This document shows positions 7,919 to 17,127 of a DNA stretch of 46,021 nt, one piece after another. The DNA is from Muribaculaceae bacterium (GTDB taxonomy: Bacteria > Bacteroidota > Bacteroidia > Bacteroidales > Muribaculaceae), in the NCBI GenBank assembly GCA_910573745.1, contig CAJSYI010000020.1:1-46021 (forward strand), read 5' to 3'. Every line of letters starts with the position of its first letter. Positions within the stretch are counted from its first letter, which is position 1. Below the pieces are notes generated by a model. The model worked only from the letters and a program-made list of their open reading frames with translations. It did not search any database and was not told the DNA's origin. The translations under genes were made by a program, and so were the position numbers.

Positions 7919-10724
7919 ATGAATAAAATCCTACCATTCATCCTTTTCGGAATCGGGGGGAGTAATTTTAGCCACTCAAAACGCTGAAGCCACCCGCCCT
8001 TCAAGAATATCGGTAGACGAAGAAGTGGTGATCTACGCAGTAAGCACCACTGACGGCAATCCCGGCGTCTTCACCCTCAATGCATCCGGCAGCAGCTGCA
8101 ACCCGACAAAAATCAGCGGCAGCACGGCAATCGGATACAACTTCCAGGAATCAGGCGGAACGTTCATATCCACTGAAACCGTCTACGGGACAAAAAACAC
8201 CAGCTACGGCAGCGTATACGCCATCAAAGCGACTGCTGAAGGCGGTGAAAGCGGACCTTGGAGCTACACATACATGCGCGACAAGGACGACAACAAAACT
8301 TTCACTTATGAAATGGTGGCATCCGACATGGCCTACGATGCCATATCAAAGAAAATATACGGATGGTTCAAAGCCGACTCATATGACTATAATTATCGGC
8401 TGGCAGAATACGACGGAGAAAAACATACCATCATTCCCATCGGGCAACCGACCTCAACATGCATTACGGCTTTGGCATTCGATGCCCAAGGAACCCTTTG
8501 GGGAATCGCAGGCCATGATTCCGGAAAGCTTTATATGATAGACAGAGCCACAGGCGAGCTTACAGAAAAAGGGCAGCTCGGAATAACGGCCTACGGCACA
8601 GGGCAATCAGCAGCCATCGACGCATCCGGCAAGATGTACTGGGGTGCTGTCATGAATTCTTTCAGTGCCTCACTTTATGAGGTAGACCTCGAAACATGCG
8701 AAGCGAAACAGGTGTACAGTTTCCCTATGGGACAACGCTACAACGCCTTCTTCATCCCCGGCCCCGCCACAAAGAAAGGAGCGCCCGCAGCAATAGAAAA
8801 CCTCACGGCGAAATTCAACGGCAACGACGTTACGGTAACTTTCACCGCACCATCCAAGACTTTCGGAGGATCCGACCTCTCAGGTGAACTGACCTACACG
8901 CTAACAATCGACGGTGAAGCCCCTGCAGCCGACGGAACAGGGAAAATCAACGCCGGAGACAGTTTTGAAAAGACCTATGCGATGTCGCAAGGCCAACACA
9001 TCATCACCGTAGGACTCAGCAATGCAATAGGCGAAAGCCCCAAATCTTCGGCTGAAGTATATGCCGGATTCGACACACCGGCGGCCGTAACCGGCATCAC
9101 CACATCGGTTGACGGCTCCAACGTAACCATCAGCTGGAATGCCCCTGCAGGCATCAACGGCGGCACTTTGGACTACTCCAAAATATCCTACGACGTTGTG
9201 CGGAATCCAGGCGCGTCGGTAGTGGCCGAAGGAACAAAAGACCTTTCTGTAACCGACGTCATACCTGACGGGTTCGTGAAGACGTATTCATACACCATAA
9301 GCGTCGTTTTCGACGGAGAGACCGGACAAAACGCAACCTCCGAGGCTCTTGCGATAGGCAAGCCCTACACCGTCCCCTATCTTCAGGACTTCGGATCCAT
9401 CGAAAATTTTGCAGAAGCCGGCATCAGCGCGGTGGCTGTCAATGGCGCAGACTTTACATGGAAGCCAGGAGAGATTGACGGCAACAAATGCGCCGTGGTG
9501 GACGTAATATCCGGCACCAAGCACGACTACGCATTGTTCACCGCACCGATGACACTTCGCGCCGGGGTCAACTACACCTTGAAATTCAAAATCGCATGCA
9601 GCGCCACATACGCAAGCACAGGGATACGCATATTCCTGTCAAAATCGCAAAGCATAAACGAGAATGACAATATATATCCGTTCATCGACCCCAATCTATC
9701 GTTCCAGATATTCGATGCAAACGACACAAACAAGTTCAAGGAACAGACGTATTCTTTCACGGCACCTGAAGACGGCACATACTCCATAGGATTCTACGAG
9801 ACATTCGGCAACCGGTTCGATTCCCAGTCAATCTTCATCGACGACATAGAGGTTACGGGCATATTCCCCTGTCCCACCGCAGCGACCGACGTAACGGCAA
9901 CCCAGCTCGAACACGGCAGCAGAACCATTGACGTGGCTTTCACCCTCCCTTCAAAAGACGTCAACGACAAAGACCTCGAATCAATAAGCAAAGTGGAAAT
10001 CTATTGCGGCAACAACGACCTTGTGGGTTCGTTCGGGCAGAATTCCGACAACAGCCCATTTGTCCCTGGCGAAAAGGCATCCTGCCGCATCGAAGAAGCT
10101 CCTCGCGGATACCAGTCCTACAAAGTGGTGGTCTACAACGGCGAATTGGCATCGGCTCCCTCAATCAACGCAGTGGCCTTCTCCGGATACCTCAACAACC
10201 TCAAGGTCATTGACGTGAAGTCTCCATCCGAGATTCCGTACAACGGCAAGGGAGAAGTGGAAGTAACAGTGATGAACGACGGCTTTGATCCCATCTATGC
10301 CTACACCATCGACCTCGTGGAAGGAGACCGTGCGGTGGATTCCGCAGAAGGAGTCGCACTCAACAGCGACGAGACCCACACGTTCACACTCGAGATATAT
10401 TGGGACTCCTACGAACCCCGGACACGCACATACGGCGTCGCTGCGGTGTATGAAGACGACAACATATACGACAACGCCAGCACTGACTTCAACGTCAGCT
10501 TCGTCAAAGACCCTGTAGGCGTGGAAACCTGCGACGCCGACGGCACAAGAATCACCACGGAGGACGGAAACCTCATCGTTTCAGGAAACGCACACGTAGA
10601 AGTGTTCTCAATCAACGGCAACAAGCTCGCCGAAGCCGAAGTCAGCGGCACGTGGCGAAAACCGCTTCCGGAAGGAATCTACCTCGTCAAGACAAGCAAA
10701 TCAATCATCAAGATTATTCTTTAA
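7919..10724 (+). CDS. Secreted modular surface protein with Fn3-like, jelly-roll and sorting domains; frameshifted at a G6 tract
   Basis: The natural start is ATG at 7919, giving MNKILPFILFGIGG, the first half of a signal peptide. A run of six G at 7955-7960 then throws the frame out, and a stop follows at 7985-7987. With five G the signal peptide continues VILATQNAEA and joins the 899-residue frame that is open from 8025. The mature part has a propeller-like N-terminal region (repeats such as ALAFDAQGTLWGIAG), two Fn3-like domains, a choice-of-anchor-J-like jelly roll starting VPYLQDFGSIENF, another Fn3-like domain and a CARDB-like domain. The last 70 or so residues form a type IX-secretion-like sorting domain (VEVFSINGNKLAEAEV … GIYLVKTSKS). 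It is first of a three-gene secreted-protein operon. Ligand and role are unknown. Confidence 0.85.
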
Positions 10725-10745
10725 CACCATAATTCTATAATTTAT

Positions 10746-10775
10746 CCGATGCCGGATTTTTGTTTCCGGCATCGG
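10746..10775 (+). other. Intercistronic hairpin in the surface operon
   Basis: A perfect 11-bp stem (CCGATGCCGGA / TCCGGCATCGG) with an eight-base loop sits between the first two surface genes. No U-run follows, so it is more likely an mRNA stability or processing element than a terminator. Confidence 0.5.
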
Positions 10776-10798
10776 AAAACCAAAGACATAACCAGATT

Positions 10799-13105
10799 AT
10801 GATTAAAGCAATCTCATGCGCTTTCGCTTTAGCGCTTACTTTCGGTTCAGCTTCGGCGGCCATACCTGTGACGGCTCCGCAAAGACCGATAAAAGCAAAC
10901 GACTTTCAGGCAAGGAAAGGCATCAAGACTGAAACGCGGCACAAAGCCCCGGCAGGAAGCCAAAACACATGGATGGAAGATTTCGAAGGACGTCCTGACA
11001 GCCCGGCAAAATCAATGCAGGACTGGCTTCCGGAAGGCTGGCAAGACATAAGCAAGAAAGGCAACACGCCGCCTACCGACAACACGCGGTGGAACCTCAC
11101 CTGGCAGGTTACTACAAACGACTTCGTGTCTATGCACAATCCATCCGGTCCGGCATGTGCATACGATGGCAACGCTTTTGCCTACATAATAGCAGATGTG
11201 GCATACGGCAATCATACCGACCTTGACGAACAGGACGAATGGCTCATAACGCCCGCCACAGTGGCCACAGGCGAAGACTGGCTCTATCTGAAGCTGATGT
11301 ACAATCCGGGATGGACTGTGTACAACCGAGAAAACAACAGTTTCGACGGACTGAACACATCCCTCCAAGTCTACGCGTCAACCGACGACGGCGCAAACTG
11401 GACACTCATCTGGGACCTTGTGGAAGACGAGATAAAACAGAAATACACCGAAGATGAACTCCGTGCCGAACTATCAAGGTTCGATGCCGAATATCGGCCG
11501 ATATACATAAACATCAAGGATTATCTCGACAAGCCCACCAAATTCGCATTCCGCTATTACGGACGCGCAGGCGCACCCATGGCCATAGACAACATTGCGG
11601 TCGGAGTGCCGCAGCCCGTGGCAAAATATGTGGTGCCAAACGGATTCTTCTTTGAAGGAGTGTCTCCGAACTTCGACTATCCTTCCGAGCCGAAAATGAT
11701 GATTCCTTTCGGCACCGAGGCCGCTTGGGCCAACAAGTCAACAGACATATTCCGAAGCGAATGGAATTATGCCGACGCAAGCGGGGCGGCAGCCCTCTGG
11801 AACGAAGAGACGCTCATCACCCCGGCTTATGAGCGTCTGCAGACCGTGGACACGCCCATCCTCACAGGCTACTTTGAAAGCCGCGCATCAAAGCCATACA
11901 CTCTGCGCCACTCCAAGATGCAGGCGGGCGGCATACTAAGCGGTTCAGACAGCGAAGGATACGTCGGTGAAATGTCGGCTGCCGTCTACGACATCTTCGA
12001 CTGCAAGGTGGCCTATACCCCGAAAGCAGACGGAAACGGGATCTTCAGCCTTAACAAGGACATCGACGACGCTTGGGAACTGCGACTCGGCAAGGAACCC
12101 GGAGTGCTGGACATCCTCGGATTCGCACTCTACTGCCCGAAGACAGACCACCCCTTCGGTTTCGATTTCGTGCAGATGTCAGCATACATAACCGAAACAT
12201 TGCCCGACGACGCCAGGCTGGAGGTAAGGGTCGTTTCGCTCAACGAAAACGGAGAACCCGTAAGCCTTCTGGGAGTCAGCGAGCTCTTCGGCAAAGACAT
12301 CACCGAGACCGACCCTGACGTGCCGGCAGCACTCAGATTCCAGTTCCCGACTCCTGTATACGCCGACAGCGACATAATGATTGTCATCTCCGGCCTCCGA
12401 GACTGCGAAGGTGCGTTAAAATTCCCCTACCTGTGGACAATGAACCCGGACGTAAAAGCCAACAGCTATGTCATCATGAGCGAATGGGACAGCATCACCC
12501 AGACTGAGGCAGAATATTTCGGCGACCTCTCTACTCTTATGATTCCCCAAGGATACTTCGCAGGCCTCATCATGAACTTCGGAGCCTCATACTCCTGGAT
12601 GGAACTGGAAGGCGACAACTCGTTTGTTGTGCCTCAGGAAGGCGGCTCGAAGGAATTCAGAATCAAGGCATGCCACAAGCCTGAACGCTGGAGACTGACC
12701 GACAACAACGTTACCGTATGCGACTGGGCTTCATTTGAGGCCGAATACGACGAGGCTTCCGAGACATACACAGTCAAAGTCATCGCCCAGCCCAACACGA
12801 CTGCCACCGAACGCAAAGGCGACCTGTTCCTCTCCAGCCCCGGCTCACGCGTAGTCTTTGCCGTAGACCAAAAATCAGCCGTGGAAGGCATATCTGCGGA
12901 TTCCTCATCAAGCGTGAAATTCAACGGCAACGAAATCATCGTCGCCGGAGGGAAAGAGTCGGTTGAAGTATTCGACATCTCCGGTCGCCTCATCGCCACA
13001 GCAGCCCTTGACGGAACCGTCTCCGCAATAGACGCCCGTTCGCTGCCCAAAGGAATATACATAGTGAAAGTTGACGGAAAAGCTTCCGCAAAAATCATCA
13101 AATGA
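10799..13105 (+). CDS. Secreted choice-of-anchor-J-type surface protein with sorting domain
   Basis: I start it at 10799 (MIKAISCAFALALTFGSASAA), which gives a clean signal peptide cleaved after about residue 21. An earlier in-frame ATG at 10760 would place 13 residues in front of it. The mature protein of about 745 residues opens with a jelly-roll region of choice-of-anchor-J type (WMEDFEGRPDSPAKS … DEWLITPATVATG … MAIDNIAVGVP). A long, unassigned beta-rich middle follows. The C-terminus VEVFDISGRLIATAALDG … LPKGIYIVKVDGKAS is a type IX-secretion-like sorting domain. It follows the first surface gene by 74 nt and precedes the LRR protein by a single base. Target unknown. Confidence 0.88.
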   Translation: MIKAISCAFALALTFGSASAAIPVTAPQRPIKANDFQARKGIKTETRHKAPAGSQNTWMEDFEGRPDSPAKSMQDWLPEGWQDISKKGNTPPTDNTRWNLTWQVTTNDFVSMHNPSGPACAYDGNAFAYIIADVAYGNHTDLDEQDEWLITPATVATGEDWLYLKLMYNPGWTVYNRENNSFDGLNTSLQVYASTDDGANWTLIWDLVEDEIKQKYTEDELRAELSRFDAEYRPIYINIKDYLDKPTKFAFRYYGRAGAPMAIDNIAVGVPQPVAKYVVPNGFFFEGVSPNFDYPSEPKMMIPFGTEAAWANKSTDIFRSEWNYADASGAAALWNEETLITPAYERLQTVDTPILTGYFESRASKPYTLRHSKMQAGGILSGSDSEGYVGEMSAAVYDIFDCKVAYTPKADGNGIFSLNKDIDDAWELRLGKEPGVLDILGFALYCPKTDHPFGFDFVQMSAYITETLPDDARLEVRVVSLNENGEPVSLLGVSELFGKDITETDPDVPAALRFQFPTPVYADSDIMIVISGLRDCEGALKFPYLWTMNPDVKANSYVIMSEWDSITQTEAEYFGDLSTLMIPQGYFAGLIMNFGASYSWMELEGDNSFVVPQEGGSKEFRIKACHKPERWRLTDNNVTVCDWASFEAEYDEASETYTVKVIAQPNTTATERKGDLFLSSPGSRVVFAVDQKSAVEGISADSSSSVKFNGNEIIVAGGKESVEVFDISGRLIATAALDGTVSAIDARSLPKGIYIVKVDGKASAKIIK

Positions 13106-13106
13106 C

Positions 13107-14408
13107 ATGTCGATCAAAAAGACATTATGCGTATTAGCCCTGTCGCTGCCGGTCATAGTGCCGGCGGCGCAGGCCTATGATTTTGTCAAAGACGGTGTCT
13201 ATTACAATCTCAGCAACGACAGGAAAAAAGCCATAGTAACCTATTCGAGCCTTGACGCCAACGCATACGAGGGAGATGTGGTGATTCCTTCGACCGTGAA
13301 GTATGGAATGACCGAGCTGCAGGTACGCGAAATCGGAGACTTAGCATTCTTCAACTGCCAGAACATGACATCCGTCAAAATGCCTGACAACATCATCCTG
13401 ATCGGACAGCAGGCGTTCAGCCATTGCTATTCATTGACTGAAATACAGCTTCCGGCTTCACTTTACAGCATAGGAGACTACGCTTTCGAATACTGCGACA
13501 GACTCACCTCCGTCAGCATTCCAAAATACGCGGAAATGGTGGGATACGCCGCTTTCCAGATGTGCAGCGGCCTGGAGCGAATCGACGTGGCGGAAGGCAA
13601 CATGTCCTACTGTTCCGAGGAAGGCGTACTGTATTCGGCATCCAGAAAGAAACTTGTCTGTTTCCCTGCATCATGCGAAATCAAGGAACTGTCGCTGCCC
13701 GACGGACTGACTGAGATTGAAGACGCGGCATTCACGCCGGCATACTTTCTGGAAAGGATATGCATCGGACAAGCATTGGCAGACGTGCCGCCATCCACTT
13801 TGTCAAGCTGCCTTGCACTCACGGAAATCACCGTAGACCCGGCCAACGAATCACTGTCATCTGCCGACGGCGTGCTTTTCGACAAGAAGATGCAAAAGCT
13901 TATACAATACCCGACGGCAAGGGTGGCTGAGAGCTACGCTATTCCCGAAGGCGTCTCAGCCCTCGAAGACATGTCGATGGCCGGAACGGTCATAACGGAA
14001 CTCACACTTCCTTCCACACTGACCAATATCGGGATGTATGCATTCTACGGATGCTGCAACTTCAACACCATAAAGACAAATGCCAAAACGCCTCCTACCG
14101 TACAGGACAAAGACAACGAACTGTTCATTTCCGCAATCTATGAGAACTGTGTCCTGCACGTTCCAGACAGCAGCAAGCAGGCCTACTCTTCTGCAAAAGG
14201 ATGGAGGAACTTCAAGAACATCTCATCAGAAGGCACACACGGCATAGAAAGCATAGGCACAGACAGTGCGGACAGCGATTCTTCCGTCAATCTTTTCGAC
14301 ACGAACGGCCGCAAACTCTACTCCGGCCCGCTTTCAGGCATAAATGTCAGCGAACACGGCATATATGTCATACAAAAAGGCAATTCCACGTTCAAGATAA
14401 GGCTCTGA
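13107..14408 (+). CDS. Secreted BspA-type leucine-rich-repeat protein with sorting domain
   Basis: The start at 13107 (MSIKKTLCVLALSLPVIVPAAQA) gives a signal peptide and lies one base after the previous stop. The body carries BspA-like (LRR_5) repeats such as TEIQLPASLYSIGDYAFEYC and ITELTLPSTLTNIGMYAFYG. Repeats of this kind often mediate adhesion to host proteins or other bacteria. An FDTNGRKLYSGPLSG … HGIYVIQKG tail is a short type IX-secretion-like sorting domain. It is the last gene of the three-gene secreted operon, and a terminator follows within 25 nt. About 433 residues. Binding partner unknown. Confidence 0.9.
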   Translation: MSIKKTLCVLALSLPVIVPAAQAYDFVKDGVYYNLSNDRKKAIVTYSSLDANAYEGDVVIPSTVKYGMTELQVREIGDLAFFNCQNMTSVKMPDNIILIGQQAFSHCYSLTEIQLPASLYSIGDYAFEYCDRLTSVSIPKYAEMVGYAAFQMCSGLERIDVAEGNMSYCSEEGVLYSASRKKLVCFPASCEIKELSLPDGLTEIEDAAFTPAYFLERICIGQALADVPPSTLSSCLALTEITVDPANESLSSADGVLFDKKMQKLIQYPTARVAESYAIPEGVSALEDMSMAGTVITELTLPSTLTNIGMYAFYGCCNFNTIKTNAKTPPTVQDKDNELFISAIYENCVLHVPDSSKQAYSSAKGWRNFKNISSEGTHGIESIGTDSADSDSSVNLFDTNGRKLYSGPLSGINVSEHGIYVIQKGNSTFKIRL

Positions 14409-14428
14409 ACAGTCAGGCCGTCATCCCG

Positions 14429-14466
14429 TATCCGGACCCTTTTCAGAAGAGTCCGGATATTTTTAT
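14429..14466 (+). terminator. Terminator of the surface-protein operon
   Basis: A 9-bp perfect stem, TATCCGGAC / GTCCGGATA, is followed by TTTTTATT. It stands 20 nt after the LRR gene. Confidence 0.85.
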
Positions 14467-14512
14467 TCCCGTCCCCACGCCACGACCCACATCCATTTTG
14501 GCGCTCCAAAAG

Positions 14513-14544
14513 TTTGACAATTCAGAAATATTCACTAATTTTGC
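14513..14544 (+). promoter_or_regulatory. Consensus promoter upstream of the TetR gene
   Basis: TTTG at 14513-14516 and TAATTTTGC at 14536-14544 are spaced by 19 nt, a full Bacteroidetes consensus. It leaves a leader of about 90 nt before the TetR start at 14642. No clear TetR operator palindrome was found next to it. Confidence 0.75.
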
Positions 14545-14641
14545 TCAAAATTATGGAAAGTGTGCATCCCGGAGTGAGGGCCTGTGCGTCGTCGCTCCAG
14601 TCTGTTTTTCCATATTCCACGAGTCCAGCCCGTTTTACGTT

Positions 14642-15232
14642 ATGGTAAAGAAGACCCGCGACAAATTCATAGAAGTGGCCCGTCAGCTCTTTGCACGCAA
14701 AGGAGTTGAAAACACCACTATGCACGATATCGCGTCGGCATCGGACAAAGGACGCCGCACCATATACACCTACTTCAAGAGCAAGCGCGACATTTTCAAT
14801 GCCGTGATAGAACGGGAAACGGATCAACTGCTCGAAAGGCTCAACGAAATCGTGAACCGCAACATCTCCCCCGAACGCAAGCTTGAAGAATACATCGAAT
14901 GCCGCTTCGAGACAATGCGCGAAATCGTGAGCCGCAACGGAACGCTGCGTGCAGGATTCTTCCGCGACGTGAGAAAAGTGGACAGGGCGAGGAAGCTCGT
15001 CTCAAAAAAAGAGATATCCTTGCTGCGCGACATACTGCGCGAGGGGAAAGTCCAAGGCACCTTCGACGTTGACGACTGCATGCACACGGCTGTCATCATA
15101 ATCCATGCCATCCACGGACTCGACGTGCCATACATCCGCGACAACCTCACCGAGCAGGGGATATCCAAAACCATGCTTAAAGACTATATCAGCCACCTGA
15201 TTCTTTACGGCATAAAGAAAAGGCATTATTGA
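14642..15232 (+). CDS. TetR/AcrR-family transcriptional regulator
   Basis: One-component repressor with an N-terminal helix-turn-helix (about residues 8-55: KFIEVARQLFARKGVENTTM, DIASASDKGRRTIYTYFKSK) and a helical ligand-binding domain. The 196-residue product begins MVKKTRDK; the frame is open far upstream, but that part overlaps the preceding gene and the promoter. It heads a cluster with a KAS III-like enzyme and FabG, so a ligand such as an acyl-CoA or acyl-ACP is plausible by context. That is inference. The 75-nt gap to the next gene suggests co-transcription. Confidence 0.92.
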   Translation: MVKKTRDKFIEVARQLFARKGVENTTMHDIASASDKGRRTIYTYFKSKRDIFNAVIERETDQLLERLNEIVNRNISPERKLEEYIECRFETMREIVSRNGTLRAGFFRDVRKVDRARKLVSKKEISLLRDILREGKVQGTFDVDDCMHTAVIIIHAIHGLDVPYIRDNLTEQGISKTMLKDYISHLILYGIKKRHY

Positions 15233-15307
15233 AAACAAAAAGTCCGGTCTGCCGGGATCCTATCACGGCAACGACAAGGCCAATCCATATAAAAGACCAA
15301 CCCGAAG

Positions 15308-16255
15308 ATGTACATCAACGCAATGGGATTCTACATCCCGTCTGAACGCATACCGAATTCCTACTTCGAGCAGCTCAACGGACTGACGAACGACTGGATA
15401 GTACAACGCACCGGCATCGAGACGCGATCAAAAGTGTCCGAAGGAGAAAACGTCGATACTATGGCTTTCGAGGCAATAGACGATGCCCTGTCCCAGCTTC
15501 CATACGACGTGAAGGACACGGATCTCATAGTGGCAGCATCCTACTGCGTCTACGACTCTGTGGCCACCGTGGCCCACAAGGCGCAAAGGAAATACGACAT
15601 AAAGGGCGCAAAGGCCGTGTATGCCTCCTCGGCATGCTCCTCCTTCATCAACGGCCTTGAAATAATCGAAGGATATTTCGCGATGGGAAAAGCCTCCAAG
15701 GCACTTCTGATATGCAGCGAACAGAACTCTTATTACGCAAACACGTCAGACCCCAAGAGCGGTCATCTGTGGGGAGACGCGGCCGTGGCCTATTTCATAT
15801 CCAAAGACCGGCAGAGCGATAGAGACATACGCATAGCCGACGTGTACACGGAAAGCCTCGGCAATGTCGGCAAAGGCCCCGACGGAGTGCGCCTGCGCCC
15901 AAAAGAGGACGGCATCACGATGCCCGACGGCAGAGACGTGTTCATCCATGCATGCCGCTATATGATACACGCGCTCAACAAGTCGCTGGAAAATTCCGGA
16001 CTTGGGATCGCCGACATACGCAAACTAATCTGCCACCAGGCCAACAAGCGGATAGTGGCACAGGTGGCACACCAGCTTGAAAAGCCGATGTCGGACTTCC
16101 TCAACAACATCGAAGAACTCGGCAACACCGGTTCAGCATCGGCGCCGCTCGTGTTTGCTCAGAACCGCGACAAGTTCTCTTCCGGCGACAAAGCCGCCCT
16201 GATGGTGTTCGGCGGAGGCTACAGCTGCGGATGCTTCATTGTGGAATTCCCCTGA
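15308..16255 (+). CDS. 3-oxoacyl-ACP synthase III (KAS III/FabH-like)
   Basis: Thiolase-fold condensing enzyme. FabH-type members join an acyl-CoA to malonyl-ACP to begin fatty acid synthesis. The triad is complete: C110 in SSACSSF, H243 in CHQANKRI and N273 in GNTGSAS. A glycine-rich C-terminus, VFGGGYSCGCF, closes the fold. The 315 residues match FabH, but the N-terminus (MYINAMGFYIPSERIPNSYF) is that of a FabH-like relative rather than classic FabH. It lies between a TetR regulator and fabG, so it may feed a dedicated or regulated acyl chain. Primer substrate unknown. Confidence 0.88.
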   Translation: MYINAMGFYIPSERIPNSYFEQLNGLTNDWIVQRTGIETRSKVSEGENVDTMAFEAIDDALSQLPYDVKDTDLIVAASYCVYDSVATVAHKAQRKYDIKGAKAVYASSACSSFINGLEIIEGYFAMGKASKALLICSEQNSYYANTSDPKSGHLWGDAAVAYFISKDRQSDRDIRIADVYTESLGNVGKGPDGVRLRPKEDGITMPDGRDVFIHACRYMIHALNKSLENSGLGIADIRKLICHQANKRIVAQVAHQLEKPMSDFLNNIEELGNTGSASAPLVFAQNRDKFSSGDKAALMVFGGGYSCGCFIVEFP

Positions 16256-16309
16256 CAACTGTCCTCTTTCCCCGCATTCCAAAACATACTCTAAAACAAA
16301 AACCGAAAT

Positions 16310-17056
16310 ATGAAACTTTTAGAAGGAAAAACAGCCTTGATCACCGGTGCCGCACGCGGCATAGGCAAGGCAATCGCCATCCGTTTCGCTCAGGAAGGCG
16401 CAGACATAGCATTCACAGATCTCGTAATAGATGAAAACGGCAAGAAGACTGAAGAGGAAATCAAAGCCCTCGGCGTGAAATGCAAAGGATATGCCTCAAA
16501 CGCAGCCGACTTCGCGCAGACTGCGGAAGTGGTCAAGGAAGTAGTTGCCGACTTCGGACGCATCGACATCCTCGTCAACAACGCAGGCATCACCAAAGAC
16601 GGACTTATGATGCGCATGACCGAACAGCAATGGGACGCCGTAATAGCTGTCAACCTCAAGTCAGCGTTCAACTTCATCCACGCCACAGTCCCCGTGATGA
16701 TGCGCCAGCGCGGCGGCTCCATCATCAATATGGCATCGGTGGTAGGCGTTCACGGCAACGCCGGACAGTCCAACTATGCAGCTTCCAAGGCCGGCCTCAT
16801 CGCCCTTGCCAAGAGCATCGCACAGGAAGTGGGTTCACGCGGCATCCGTGCCAACGCCATCGCGCCCGGCTTCATCGAGACAGCAATGACCGCCGCTTTG
16901 CCCGACGAAGTGCGCGAGGAATGGAAAAAGAAGATTCCGCTGCGCCGCGGAGGACAGGTGGAAGACATCGCCAATGTGGCAACATTCCTGGCATCCGACC
17001 TCTCAGGCTACGTAACAGGCCAGGTAATCCAGGTAGACGGCGGCATGAACATGTAA
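16310..17056 (+). CDS. fabG: 3-oxoacyl-ACP reductase
   Basis: NADPH-dependent short-chain reductase that reduces 3-ketoacyl-ACP in the elongation cycle. The cofactor motif TGAARGIG (12-19), NNAG, and the catalytic residues S143, Y156 and K160 (YAASK) are all present. The C-terminal VTGQVIQVDGGMNM is typical of FabG. The 248 residues match the family exactly. It sits 54 nt after the KAS III-like gene, so the pair carries two consecutive steps of fatty acid synthesis. A 15-bp hairpin follows its stop. Confidence 0.95.
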   Translation: MKLLEGKTALITGAARGIGKAIAIRFAQEGADIAFTDLVIDENGKKTEEEIKALGVKCKGYASNAADFAQTAEVVKEVVADFGRIDILVNNAGITKDGLMMRMTEQQWDAVIAVNLKSAFNFIHATVPVMMRQRGGSIINMASVVGVHGNAGQSNYAASKAGLIALAKSIAQEVGSRGIRANAIAPGFIETAMTAALPDEVREEWKKKIPLRRGGQVEDIANVATFLASDLSGYVTGQVIQVDGGMNM

Positions 17057-17073
17057 TGATTAGAATGACAGAC

Positions 17074-17109
17074 AAGGTCTTCACGGTCAATACAGACCGT
17101 GGAGACCTT
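17074..17109 (+). promoter_or_regulatory. Strong 15-bp hairpin between fabG and ispD
   Basis: Bases 74-88 of this kilobase (17074-17088) pair with 17095-17109 through 15 consecutive pairs, one of them U-G, around a six-base loop AATACA. Only TTTC follows, so termination would be weak. It may be an attenuator, a processing site or an mRNA-stability element separating fabG from ispD. It would lie inside ispD if that gene started at 17056, which argues for the start at 17128. Confidence 0.7.
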
Positions 17110-17127
17110 TCACTGTCAAATACCCCC

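Noticed and set aside
14201..14641. N-terminal extension of the TetR gene
   Set aside because: The open frame overlaps the LRR gene, a terminator and a consensus promoter; TetR similarity starts at 14642.
16480..17127. Upstream extension of the ispD frame through fabG
   Set aside because: The frame is open but lies out of frame within fabG, with arginine-rich shadow sequence; IspD similarity begins only after 17128.
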